DNA of 64,000 nt from an uncultured Bacteroidales bacterium. Lineage in GTDB: Bacteria; Bacteroidota; Bacteroidia; Bacteroidales; Paludibacteraceae. Of this stretch, positions 36,693-45,131 are shown piece after piece (positions within the stretch are counted from its first letter, which is position 1; each line of letters begins with the position of its first letter). The stretch lies in the NCBI GenBank assembly GCA_902771935.1, contig CACXYM010000005.1, positions 79,323 to 143,322 of the forward strand, given 5' to 3'. A program made the translations under genes and the position numbers. The notes beneath the pieces were generated by a model, which saw nothing but the letters and a program-made list of their open reading frames with translations, searched no databases and was not told the DNA's origin.

Positions 36693-37841
36693 TTATTTTT
36701 TTAATAGCACAATAAATTGCAGGCAGAGGTCGAAGAATATGATTTTGGCATTACCGTTTTGTCCTATTTGTTTTTCGGCTTTATCGAGTTCAGCCATAAT
36801 CTGTTCTACATTACTTTCGTTGATATATGGAGAGAAACGTTGTGAGAAGTTACGTTCGTCCGCAGTTTGGTAGTTTAGTTCTGGATGCTGCAGGTTGAAG
36901 ATGTAGTTTTCCCGCACTTGTTTCTGGGCGTATTGAAGGAAGGCTTTTTGTTTTTCTCTGCCGTTTTTGGCCATCTCCAGACTCCAGTTGCGTATATGTT
37001 GCAGAGCAGCCGATTTTTTAGCTGTATCGTTGATGTGTCCGATGGTATAAGCATCGCGCATAAGTTCGATGAAATCGGATAAATATTGCTTATTATCTCT
37101 GCTTTCATCAGCTAATTTGAGTGCTGCCAAGTAACTTCCGTTTGCTATGTGTGCCCAATCGGTAGCAGCTTGTTCGTCGTATCCTTTAGCAATAAGGGCT
37201 TCTTTTATTTCGTCTTCGCTCAACTGCGGTACACGTACTTGTTGCACACGGCTTAGGATGGTGGAAAGAAGCTGTTCCGGTTGTTCGGAAATCAAGAGGA
37301 AGATGGTTTTTTGTGGTGGTTCTTCCAGGATCTTGAGTAGTTTGTTTGCACAGGTGGCATTCATTTTCTGCGGTTGCCAGATAATCATCACTTTGTATCC
37401 GTCGCCGAAGGATTTGAGACTTAGTTTGCGGAGAATTTCGGAACTTTCTTTTTCGTATATAAGTCCTTGCTTGGTTTCGACGCCTAAAGCAGTATACCAA
37501 TCATTAAGATCAAAGTAGTTTTTTGTGAGGATTATTTCGCGGAAAGTATCGATGAAATCGTCACAAACATCAGCTGTGTCGGTTTTGACAATGGGAAAGA
37601 CGAAGTGCAAATCCGGATGTTGCAGTTTGCTGTATTGTAGACAAGCAGGACATGTTCCGCAAGCATCTTCGGCGGTTCTGTTTGGGCATGCGAGATATTG
37701 TGCATACGCAATAGCGAGTTGCAGTTTCCCTACGCCTTCCGGTCCGACGAAGAGTTGTGCGTGCGGGATAAGTCCTTCCGACACAGCTTTACGCAGTTGT
37801 TGCTTGGTGCGTTCCTGTCCTATGATGTCACGAAAAAGCAT
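36693..37841 (-). CDS. holB: DNA polymerase III subunit delta'
   Basis: 382 residues. AAA+ fold with IIGQERTKQQLRKAV, GPEGVGKLQLAIAYAQYL and a zinc-type Cys set (ACPNRTAEDACGTCPAC), the arrangement of clamp-loader delta' and DnaX. P-loop reads GKL rather than GKT/S, as delta' need not hydrolyse ATP. LSTILSRVQQVRVPQL is the typical SRC-like region. First gene of the operon ending with MATE. Confidence 0.9.
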   Translation of the reverse strand: MLFRDIIGQERTKQQLRKAVSEGLIPHAQLFVGPEGVGKLQLAIAYAQYLACPNRTAEDACGTCPACLQYSKLQHPDLHFVFPIVKTDTADVCDDFIDTFREIILTKNYFDLNDWYTALGVETKQGLIYEKESSEILRKLSLKSFGDGYKVMIIWQPQKMNATCANKLLKILEEPPQKTIFLLISEQPEQLLSTILSRVQQVRVPQLSEDEIKEALIAKGYDEQAATDWAHIANGSYLAALKLADESRDNKQYLSDFIELMRDAYTIGHINDTAKKSAALQHIRNWSLEMAKNGREKQKAFLQYAQKQVRENYIFNLQHPELNYQTADERNFSQRFSPYINESNVEQIMAELDKAEKQIGQNGNAKIIFFDLCLQFIVLLKK

Positions 37842-37861
37842 TTTGTACCAAAATTAGCGTG

Positions 37862-37893
37862 CAAAGGTACGACAAAAATCGGACATATGCAAA
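37862..37893 (-). promoter_or_regulatory. Promoter for the holB operon
   Basis: Minus strand TTTG (37893-37890), 20-base spacer, TACCTTTG (37869-37862). Confidence 0.86.
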
Positions 37894-37908
37894 TATTTTG
37901 TCAAAATT

Positions 37909-38325
37909 TTATGAATTTTGGCGGAACTGCCGTTGGAGCATGGCCCGGATGAACATATCAAGTCGAGTGTAGATGCGTGGTTTTCGTGTTTCCGGATTGA
38001 TGGGTGCTTCAGGATCACCGGCATTGAGTTGTGCCTGGAAACGTTTTTTCCAGTAAGCCATCCGCTCTGGATTTTGTTTGTCCAAATTGAATTGTGCGAT
38101 AGCCTGGCGGAAAGCCTCAATAGTTTTTAATTCTCCCGATTTCATCGGCTTTTTTTCGTAGTTGCGCGGATGTTTGAGCAAGTAGGATTCGTTAGCAGCT
38201 TCGCCAATGATGTTTCCGTTTTCGTCGCGGAAGATTTTGTGTCTAGAGATAACGGGTCTACGTCCTTTTTGCGAGATACGTCCGGTCATGTAATCAATCG
38301 GATCGAGGTATTTAGTTTTTGCCAT
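37909..38325 (-). CDS. Conserved-looking 138-residue protein, function unknown
   Basis: Not recognised. Basic, with no signal peptide or transmembrane segment. KYLDPIDYMTGRISQKGRRP at the front, HKIFRDENGNIIGEAANES, then a helical stretch (GELKTIEAFRQAIAQFNLD). A cytoplasmic nucleic-acid contact is possible from the charge but not shown. It has a good promoter, and its leader carries five 11-bp repeats and a small hairpin just upstream of the start. Confidence 0.7.
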   Translation of the reverse strand: MAKTKYLDPIDYMTGRISQKGRRPVISRHKIFRDENGNIIGEAANESYLLKHPRNYEKKPMKSGELKTIEAFRQAIAQFNLDKQNPERMAYWKKRFQAQLNAGDPEAPINPETRKPRIYTRLDMFIRAMLQRQFRQNS

Positions 38326-38373
38326 AGGATTTTGACGCGATATAAGCCCTCACGTCATGGGGGTTTATCTTGT

Positions 38374-38428
38374 TAATAACCTTTTAATCACCTTATAATA
38401 ACCCTTTAATGACCTTATAATCACCTTT
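38374..38428 (-). repeat. 11-bp tandem repeat, five units, in the leader of the 138-residue gene
   Basis: On the minus strand the units read AAAGGTGATTA, TAAGGTCATTA, AAGGGTTATTA, TAAGGTGATTA, AAAGGTTATTA (38428 down to 38374), each 11 bases. They lie between the promoter at 38443-38474 and the start codon at 38325, so they would be in the mRNA. Same unit family and same sense orientation as the four repeats before mutL. Confidence 0.85.
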
Positions 38429-38442
38429 AGTTAAATCGGGTG

Positions 38443-38474
38443 CAAAGGTACAGTTTTTTGTGGATGTATGCAAA
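38443..38474 (-). promoter_or_regulatory. Promoter for the 138-residue gene
   Basis: Minus strand TTTG (38474-38471), 20-base spacer, TACCTTTG (38450-38443). Transcript start expected near 38436, leaving a leader of about 110 bases. Confidence 0.86.
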
Positions 38475-38510
38475 TTTTTTCAAAGAAAAATGCATTTTTT
38501 TGCAGAAAAA

Positions 38511-38542
38511 TTTGTGTATGTCGTGAAAAAGCAGTACTTTTG
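38511..38542 (+). promoter_or_regulatory. Promoter for rpsP
   Basis: TTTG at 38511-38514, 20-base spacer, TACTTTTG at 38535-38542. Start near 38549, giving an untranslated leader of about 180 bases, long for this genome. Confidence 0.86.
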
Positions 38543-38558
38543 CGGGCTTTTTCTCGTC

Positions 38559-38614
38559 GAAGGTGGCTTAAGACGATGTCGTTGCCCTGCAACTCATATG
38601 GTCTCTTCACCTTC
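38559..38614 (+). promoter_or_regulatory. Structured leader RNA candidate before rpsP
   Basis: The 38326-38728 interval has no gene; besides the repeats and two promoters, it holds this leader. GAAGGTG (38559-38565) pairs with CACCTTC (38608-38614), enclosing a hairpin GTTGC/GCAAC (38581-38585 / 38589-38593). A competing pair, TCTCT (38613-38617) with AGAGA (38625-38629), overlaps the outer stem. A feedback site for S16, as for other ribosomal protein leaders, is a reasonable guess. Confidence 0.5.
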
Positions 38615-38728
38615 TCTTCTTCGCAGAGATTGCCAATTTCCGCGAGGATTAATGAGGAATAGTAAATTAAATTATTATTAACCGGACAGACAGCTCGTGA
38701 AGTTGAAAGTCCTTAAAACCAAAGTTAA

Positions 38729-39316
38729 ATGGCAACAAAAATTCGTTTGGCTCGTCATGGTCACAAAGACTACGCTTACTACCACATTGTAGTAGCAGAC
38801 AGCCGTTCGCCGCGTGACGGCAAGATTATTGAGCGTATTGGCTCTTACAACCCCAACACCAATCCTGCAACTATCAATCTCAATTTTGAGCGTGCTCTTT
38901 ATTGGGTAGGTGTAGGAGCGCAACCGACTGACACAGCACGTCATCTTCTTTCGGTAGAGGGTGTTTTGTTGATGAAACACTTGAATGGTGGTGTTGCGAA
39001 AGGTGCTTTTACTGCTGAAGAGGCTCAGAAGCGTTTTGATGCTTGGAAGGCTCAACAACAGGCAAAAGATGCTAAGGTTGTGAAGGCTGAGGCTGACAAG
39101 AAAGTAGCTGCTGCTAAAGCTGCTCATGCTCAGGAAGTTGAGGCTAATAAGGCTAAGGCTGCTGAAGTATTGAAGAAGCGTCAGGAGGCAAGTGCTGCTC
39201 TTGCTGCTGCTGCTCAAGAAGCTGCTAAAGAGGCTGCAGAGGCAGAAGCACCTGCAGAGGAATCAGCAGAAGCTCCTGCAGAAGGTGCAGCTGAAGAAGC
39301 TGCCGCAGAGGCTTAA
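38729..39316 (+). CDS. rpsP: 30S ribosomal protein S16 with long Ala/Glu/Lys tail
   Basis: 195 residues; the first ~85 ([39 protein letters not shown]) are classic S16, needed for 30S assembly. The rest is a low-complexity, Ala-rich charged extension ([20 protein letters not shown], then [18 protein letters not shown]) more than doubling the length. Tails of this kind occur in Bacteroidota S16. Expressed from its own promoter and followed directly by a strong terminator. Confidence 0.95.
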   Translation: MATKIRLARHGHKDYAYYHIVVADSRSPRDGKIIERIGSYNPNTNPATINLNFERALYWVGVGAQPTDTARHLLSVEGVLLMKHLNGGVAKGAFTAEEAQKRFDAWKAQQQAKDAKVVKAEADKKVAAAKAAHAQEVEANKAKAAEVLKKRQEASAALAAAAQEAAKEAAEAEAPAEESAEAPAEGAAEEAAAEA

Positions 39317-39336
39317 TTCGTCACAGTTGGCAAGCC

Positions 39337-39369
39337 AAAAGCCCCGAAACGCAAGTTAGGGGCTTTTTT
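39337..39369 (+). terminator. Intrinsic terminator after rpsP
   Basis: AAAAGCCCC (39337-39345) and GGGGCTTTTTT (39359-39369) form a stem with a 13-base loop and a T run. Separates rpsP from the polysaccharide locus. Confidence 0.9.
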
Positions 39370-39393
39370 GTCGAAAGTTAAAGCAAGCGACAT

Positions 39394-40830
39394 ATGTTGA
39401 AAGTAACGTTTTTAGTGCCTCCGGTTGTAGATGGCACGCATCCTGCAGAACGCAGTTCAGGTTGTACTCGAGTTGTTTATCCGACTCCGAACATATATGA
39501 ATTGCAGGTCGCGGCGTGCGTTGAAACGTTATATGAAACGGCTTATGTTGATTGCATCAATAATCCGCAGTCTATAGATGCTTTTCTTGAGGGCGAGCGT
39601 CGCGCGCCTGCGGACGTATATATGATTTGGACAGTTAATCTGTCGGTTCAAAACGATATCGAAATAACTCGTCGTTTGCATGCCGTTTTGGCTGATTCAT
39701 GGGTTTTGCTTTTAGGTCCTGGAGCCAGTTATTTTCATGAGCGTTGCCATGTGGATGAACGTACTATTGTTGTTCATGGAGAGCCGGAAATGACTGTTAT
39801 GGATTTGTTGGAAAAGCTTGATAATCAGGCAGATTGGTCTGAGATAGATGGCATTTCCTACTTACGCGATGGTCATCATCATCGTAACAAGATGCGTGCT
39901 TTGATGAAGGATTTGGACTCCTTGCCATTTCCTGCTCGGCATTTTGTGGCGAATGTGACCTACCGCAATCCGAAACTCAAGTGCACTCCTTACACGACGA
40001 TGGTTACATCTCGCAACTGTCCGTTCCAATGTATTTATTGTGTGCCGAGTTCGCTCACTTTTGCCCGTGAGATAGAGTACAAGGAATATAATCATCGCAA
40101 GCCGCCTATTTCGTATCGTTCGCCGGAGAAAGTTGCCGAAGAAGTGCGTGCGTTGCATGCAGAAGGTTATCGTGCAATAGGTTTTATGGATGATAACTTT
40201 ATCTGGAACGAAAAACGTACGGCCGCGATATGCGATGTGATGAAAGAGACTGGAATTGTGTGGGGTTGTCAAGCTCGTGCGAATGCGATAACCGAGCCGA
40301 TTGCGAAGATGCTTGGCGAATCCGGATGTCTGTATGTAGATTTGGGAGTAGAGTCCTTTAATAGCGATATTTTGGCCTATGTTCACAAAGGAATAACTGT
40401 GGAGCAGATATATTCTGCGATTGCATTACTGCAGAAATATCATGTTCCTGTTAAGTTGAATCTTTTGATTGGCACCAGTCCGCTTGAGACCAAACAGACG
40501 ATAAAAGATACGATTCGCAAGGCGAAGAAACTGCGTGTAGATCAACTGATGATTAATATTGTTTCGCCATTTCCAGGCACTCAATTCTATCAATTGGCGA
40601 TTGAAAATGGCTGGATAAAAGGTGGCGAATATATTCCGACAGATGTGCAACGGGAGTCGATTCTGAATTATCCGCATTTGAGTTCGAAGGAGATGGAACA
40701 TTTGTTGTTTGTGTCGAACTTGAGTTATTTTCTCTCGCCTCGATTCGTATGGACGCAGATACGTCGTTTCCGTTCGTGGTCGGACTTTACGCACGCTTTA
40801 CGCACATTAAAAGTTAAACTCTTCGGATGA
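39394..40830 (+). CDS. Radical SAM protein with N-terminal B12-binding-like domain
   Basis: 478 residues. Residues ~1-150 resemble a cobalamin-binding Rossmann domain (MLKVTFLVPPVVDGTHPAE, LLLGPGASYFHE) but lack the DxHxxG ligand motif, so binding would be base-on/His-off or absent. The radical SAM core has SRNCPFQCIYCVPSS (CxxxCxxC) and RAIGFMDDNFIWNE, YVDLGVESFNSDIL. Proteins of this class methylate or rearrange unactivated carbons. First gene of the glycan locus, overlapping the next by 4 bases, so a surface sugar or lipid carrier modification is inferred. No standard promoter seen between the rpsP terminator and its start. Confidence 0.82.
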   Translation: MLKVTFLVPPVVDGTHPAERSSGCTRVVYPTPNIYELQVAACVETLYETAYVDCINNPQSIDAFLEGERRAPADVYMIWTVNLSVQNDIEITRRLHAVLADSWVLLLGPGASYFHERCHVDERTIVVHGEPEMTVMDLLEKLDNQADWSEIDGISYLRDGHHHRNKMRALMKDLDSLPFPARHFVANVTYRNPKLKCTPYTTMVTSRNCPFQCIYCVPSSLTFAREIEYKEYNHRKPPISYRSPEKVAEEVRALHAEGYRAIGFMDDNFIWNEKRTAAICDVMKETGIVWGCQARANAITEPIAKMLGESGCLYVDLGVESFNSDILAYVHKGITVEQIYSAIALLQKYHVPVKLNLLIGTSPLETKQTIKDTIRKAKKLRVDQLMINIVSPFPGTQFYQLAIENGWIKGGEYIPTDVQRESILNYPHLSSKEMEHLLFVSNLSYFLSPRFVWTQIRRFRSWSDFTHALRTLKVKLFG

Positions 40831-41588
40831 AAGGAATCAAGGTTTCATATATCATCATCACTTGGAACGGGATAGATTATCTGCGTCAATTGCTTGAATC
40901 GATGCGTTTGCAACTGAGTCGCCCGGATGTGGAGGTGATAATAACTGATAACCATTCGACAGACGGAACAATTGCGTTTTTACAAGAGAATTATCCGTCT
41001 GTACGATTACTTTGTCTTCCTGAAAACAAAGGTGTGGCTTTTGCTCGCAATACCGCTTTACGCGAAGCGCATGGCAAGTATCTACTGATTTTGGATAATG
41101 ATATTCAAATAACAGATGAGGCAGTTGTGGCGATGGAGGATTTTATGGATGGGCATGAGGAAGTGGGCATTTGTGGTTGTAAGTTGCTTTATCCTGATGG
41201 TTCGGAACAAGTTAGTTGTAAGCCATATCCCGGTTTATGGACGAAAATGCAAAGCATTTGTTCATCGTCTGTGAAGAACGAATATGCGACGGAAATGCGT
41301 GGAAAAGAGCCGTTTGAGCCGACGTATATTATCGGAGCCTGTCAAATGATTCGTCGTGAAGTATATCAAAAGCTAGGCGAGTTGGACGAAAAGATATTTT
41401 ACGGCCCGGAAGATTGCGATTATTGTTTGCGTGCGCGTTCGGCGGGTTGGCGTGTGTTATATATTCCAACGGTTCATATGTACCACCATTGTCAGCGTCG
41501 CACCCATGCAAATCCATTCTCGCGTTTGGGCTGGCGGCACGTCAAGGCATTAATGTATTTTTACAGGAAATATAAGCGGATTTTATAA
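40827..41588 (+). CDS. Family 2 glycosyltransferase
   Basis: 253 residues of GT-A fold. SYIIITWNGIDYLRQLL, ITDNHSTDGT, LPENKGVAFARN and the metal-site LILDNDIQI are typical of GT2 enzymes of the rhamnosyl/hexosyl type, with a DCDYCLRARSAGWR acceptor region. The start overlaps the radical SAM stop by 4 bases. It likely adds a sugar to the lipid-linked repeat unit at the inner membrane. Sugar not predictable. Confidence 0.9.
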   Translation: MKGIKVSYIIITWNGIDYLRQLLESMRLQLSRPDVEVIITDNHSTDGTIAFLQENYPSVRLLCLPENKGVAFARNTALREAHGKYLLILDNDIQITDEAVVAMEDFMDGHEEVGICGCKLLYPDGSEQVSCKPYPGLWTKMQSICSSSVKNEYATEMRGKEPFEPTYIIGACQMIRREVYQKLGELDEKIFYGPEDCDYCLRARSAGWRVLYIPTVHMYHHCQRRTHANPFSRLGWRHVKALMYFYRKYKRIL

Positions 41589-41605
41589 TTCGAGATACTG
41601 CGTAG

Positions 41606-42865
41606 ATGTCTGAGTCAAGAATAAATACGACTATAGTGCGGAACATCACTTCGTTAGGAGTGCTGCAGATTGCGAATTACCTGATTCCGCTGATTGTCAT
41701 ACCGTTTATTACTCGCATTTTCGGAACAGAAGTGTTTGGTCGCGTGAGTTATGCTCAAAATATTGTGGTGTATTTGACGTTGATTGTGAACTACGGATTT
41801 GAGTATTCTGCGACTCGTCAGATTGCGTTGGCGAAGGATGATTTGGATAAGTCCCGTCGTTTATTTTGGTCGGTTGTTACGATGAAAAGTATGCTTTTGG
41901 CGGTATCCTTTGTGCTCTTAGGTGTTTTGTCGTTAACGGTTGACCGAATTGCCGCGGATCCGATGCTTTATTGGTGTGCGGCTCTGGTGAATATAGGTGT
42001 CGTATTTTTCCCGACGTGGTATCTGCAGGGAATTCAAAACATGACCAGGATGGCGGTTTTCAATCTGACTATCAAGTTGTTAGGTGCTATTCTGATTTTA
42101 TCCATTATCCGTGATTCAGGTCAGTATCACTTGTATCCGTTGTTTCTGTCTGTTGCAAGTATGCTGGTTGGTATTGTGGCGTTTGTATATGTTGTCAAGC
42201 ACTATAATATGGGTAGTTGGCAATGGGATAAGTCTGTATTCGCGGAAGTTGCTCGGGCAGGTTTCCCGATATTTTTGAATAATGTGTTTGTAAGTTTGTA
42301 TACGACAATCAATTTGACGATATTAGGTGGTTTTGCGGATGATGTGCAGATTGGTTATTTCTCAGGAGCTCAGCGCCTTATTATTGCTGCGAATATGTGT
42401 GTTGTGATGCCGATCAGTACGGCTGTTTTTCCTGAGATGAGTCGTCGTTTTGCGGAATCATATGCGGAGTGGTGCCAATTCTTTGGCCGGACATTGTTGA
42501 TTGGCGGTGCGGTGGCATTGTTTGTTTCGGCAGTTGCGTTTGTGCTGGCGCCGTTTATTGTTCGCGTGATGTTGGGTTCGGCTTTTGCAGAGTCAGTTCC
42601 TTTATTGCGCATTTTGTCTCCATTGCCGTTCTTGGTGATGACCGCTACGATATTAACGGTTCAAGGGTTGTACGGGCAAGGTTTGCAACGCTTTGCACCA
42701 TTTGTGGGTATTGTTTTGGCAGTTATTTGTATGAGTTCGAACCTGCTGTTAATACCTCGAGTAGGCGTTAGCGGTGCGGCATGGAGTTGGGTGATTGCTG
42801 AAATGGCGGAGTGTTTGATAGTAGGAACGATATTGCTATGTCATAGACGGAAATGTTCTATTTGA
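41606..42865 (+). CDS. wzx: Polysaccharide flippase, Wzx type
   Basis: 419 residues and about 12 transmembrane helices. NITSLGVLQIANYLIPLIVI and PFITRIFGTEVFGRVSYAQ are hallmark of the MATE-like oligosaccharide flippases that move undecaprenyl-linked repeat units to the periplasmic side. Overlaps the Wzy gene by 13 bases. A set of GT genes on either side supports the role. Confidence 0.9.
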   Translation: MSESRINTTIVRNITSLGVLQIANYLIPLIVIPFITRIFGTEVFGRVSYAQNIVVYLTLIVNYGFEYSATRQIALAKDDLDKSRRLFWSVVTMKSMLLAVSFVLLGVLSLTVDRIAADPMLYWCAALVNIGVVFFPTWYLQGIQNMTRMAVFNLTIKLLGAILILSIIRDSGQYHLYPLFLSVASMLVGIVAFVYVVKHYNMGSWQWDKSVFAEVARAGFPIFLNNVFVSLYTTINLTILGGFADDVQIGYFSGAQRLIIAANMCVVMPISTAVFPEMSRRFAESYAEWCQFFGRTLLIGGAVALFVSAVAFVLAPFIVRVMLGSAFAESVPLLRILSPLPFLVMTATILTVQGLYGQGLQRFAPFVGIVLAVICMSSNLLLIPRVGVSGAAWSWVIAEMAECLIVGTILLCHRRKCSI

Positions 42866-44037
42866 TTATATTTATCATATTGACGCTGTTGGCTGTTCTG
42901 AATATTCAATTCAGGGACAAGTTGACGAATCAGGTTCTGGTTCCGTTTGCGTCGTTGATACTGATTGCAGTTGCGGGTTTGCGCTATGAGACGGGCGGCG
43001 ATTGGGATTCCTATACGATATTATTTGACATGTTGCCTCGGTGGGATCAGATTATAGCTCATCCTCGGGTATTATTTGCTGAAAATGTGGAAGAAGGTTT
43101 CGTGCTTTTGTGCGCAGGAATCAAGGCTTTAGGTGGCAATGTGCAACATCTATTCTTTGTTGTGACGACGATAAATATCACGTTGATAGCGATTGCATCG
43201 TATCGTTACACGAAGTATCCGTTGGTGGCACTGATGTGCTATTTTGGCATTTTGTACATGCAGTTGGAAATGATTTATATACGTCAGGCTACGGCTGTTG
43301 CACTATGCTTCTTTGCGTTGCAGTATATAGAGGAAAAGAAAGTATGGAAGTATATGACGTTTATCGTTTTGGCGTGTCTTTTCCATCGTGTGGCCGTTCT
43401 GATGGTTCCGTTGTATTTTGTGCTCGGCCGCAAGTTCCCGACATGGATGTATTTAGCGGTTATTGGAGTAGGTGCGGCGATGATGCTGATAGGTATTCCT
43501 TGGATTAAAACCATATTCCTGACAGTTGCCGGCTGGTTGGGCGAGAACTATGCGCAGAAAGCAGATATGTATGCGGAGGAGTCTCTGTTTGCTGTGAGTC
43601 GTAAGTTGAGTATAGGTTTTGTGCTGAATATTTTGATATTGATAATAGTGATGTATTTCCACGACAAGATAGATGCTATGCCGAACGGGACAGTTATGCT
43701 GAATATGTTTTTCCTGAGTTTGGTGTTGTATTACTACTGCTATGAGTTAGTCGAAGTCAGCAACCGTACGCGTTTCTTTTTCTTTATTGGTATCATTATT
43801 TTGCTACCAATGGTATTGGAGTTGTTCCCGTTGTTTATGCAGCGTTTTGCGGCGTTGGTCGTGATTGCCTTGTACTGTTTCAGTTTCTCCCGTGCCGTCT
43901 TTTTGGAGAAGCCATGGGCTGCAGCATATAATCCATATCAAAACTATATCGAATTTAAGATGCATCCTCGTCCGAGTACTGGAAAACAACGTGCGCAACA
44001 ATCGCATGAGTTCTTTAGAGGAAGCCGTAAGAACTAA
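42853..44037 (+). CDS. wzy: EpsG/Wzy-like polysaccharide polymerase
   Basis: 394 residues, about 11 hydrophobic helices. LRYETGGDWDSYTILF in a periplasmic loop near residue 45 matches the EpsG family signature (R..xGxDxxxY). It would join repeat units flipped by Wzx. Starts within wzx and ends TAATG with the next GT. Chain-length regulator (Wzz) and priming transferase are not in this cluster, so they must be elsewhere. Confidence 0.82.
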   Translation: MFYLIIFIILTLLAVLNIQFRDKLTNQVLVPFASLILIAVAGLRYETGGDWDSYTILFDMLPRWDQIIAHPRVLFAENVEEGFVLLCAGIKALGGNVQHLFFVVTTINITLIAIASYRYTKYPLVALMCYFGILYMQLEMIYIRQATAVALCFFALQYIEEKKVWKYMTFIVLACLFHRVAVLMVPLYFVLGRKFPTWMYLAVIGVGAAMMLIGIPWIKTIFLTVAGWLGENYAQKADMYAEESLFAVSRKLSIGFVLNILILIIVMYFHDKIDAMPNGTVMLNMFFLSLVLYYYCYELVEVSNRTRFFFFIGIIILLPMVLELFPLFMQRFAALVVIALYCFSFSRAVFLEKPWAAAYNPYQNYIEFKMHPRPSTGKQRAQQSHEFFRGSRKN

Positions 44038-45131
44038 TGAGCCATATCCTGTTTGTCAATCATACTCGCGAATTGCATGGGGCAGAACAAGTCCTTCTTC
44101 AGAGTCTTCAAGCGGCTCGTGAAGCGGGTCATCGTGTGACAGTTTTACTTCCGTCACATGTGCCAGACAGCGGGTTAGATGCAGAAGTAAAAAAGATGGC
44201 AGATTCGTTATTGTACTTGCCATATCGTCCTGTTGGTGATAGTTGGCTGCGCACGATGTTGGTGAGGTTGTATAATACGTATGCGTGCCATCGATTGTCC
44301 CTATATATTCGGCGCGAAAAAGTGGATGTGGTTTATTCTAACACAATTGTGACGACGGTAGGTGTAATATCTGCGCGCTGTTGTCGGGTAAAACATGTTT
44401 GGCACTTGCACGAATTGCCCCATGAGATGTTTGGTTGGAAGAAATCTTTGACCCATATGTATCGTAGGTTGATGGGGTATCGCAGAAATAAGGTAATATG
44501 CATTTCCAAGTATCAGCATTCTGCATGGACAGAGGCCTTAGGTATGCGACTTCCGGTTGAGATTATTTATAATCCTATTCGTCGTTTGGAAGTTATTCGA
44601 GAGCAGCATGATGGCGTTCGGATTGGGTATTTGGGGGCTTTCGCGCGCCGAAAGAATATTCCGATGTTGGTGGAAGTATTTGATCGGCTTCATGTGCGTT
44701 TCAAAGCAACTGAGTTGTGGTTATGTGGTGCGAAAAACCCCGGTGAAATCGAAGAAATGTGTGCATTGAGTTCCCAGTGTGGATCGTCCGTAAAGGTACT
44801 GCCGGCTACTGATGATGTTGCATCGTTCTTTGCTCAGATAGATATTTTTGTTTTGCCATCATATGTCGAAACAATGCCGTTAGTAGTGCTGGAGGCTTTG
44901 CAAGCGGGTGTTTGTGTATTGCAAACTACCCAGAGTGGCATGTCCGAATTATTATGGCATAAAAAAGACTGTCTTTTCTTTCCGCCGACTCGTGCTGATA
45001 TATTGGAAGAGCAGTTGCTTTCATGCATGGACAAAGATTACCGAGAAGAGTTGGCTGCGAACGGGCAAAAACGTGTTGCTGAATTACTTTCCTGTTCGTC
45101 ATATAATAAACAAATACAAGGTGTGCTGTGA
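44037..45131 (+). CDS. Family 4 glycosyltransferase
   Basis: 364 residues of GT-B fold. HILFVNHTRELHGAEQVLL at the donor-independent N-domain, and the C-domain FVLPSYVETMPLVVLEALQAG (EX7E) that binds the nucleotide sugar. Start codon shares one base with the previous stop (TAATG). Retaining transfer onto a lipid-linked glycan is inferred from the context. Confidence 0.9.
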   Translation: MSHILFVNHTRELHGAEQVLLQSLQAAREAGHRVTVLLPSHVPDSGLDAEVKKMADSLLYLPYRPVGDSWLRTMLVRLYNTYACHRLSLYIRREKVDVVYSNTIVTTVGVISARCCRVKHVWHLHELPHEMFGWKKSLTHMYRRLMGYRRNKVICISKYQHSAWTEALGMRLPVEIIYNPIRRLEVIREQHDGVRIGYLGAFARRKNIPMLVEVFDRLHVRFKATELWLCGAKNPGEIEEMCALSSQCGSSVKVLPATDDVASFFAQIDIFVLPSYVETMPLVVLEALQAGVCVLQTTQSGMSELLWHKKDCLFFPPTRADILEEQLLSCMDKDYREELAANGQKRVAELLSCSSYNKQIQGVL

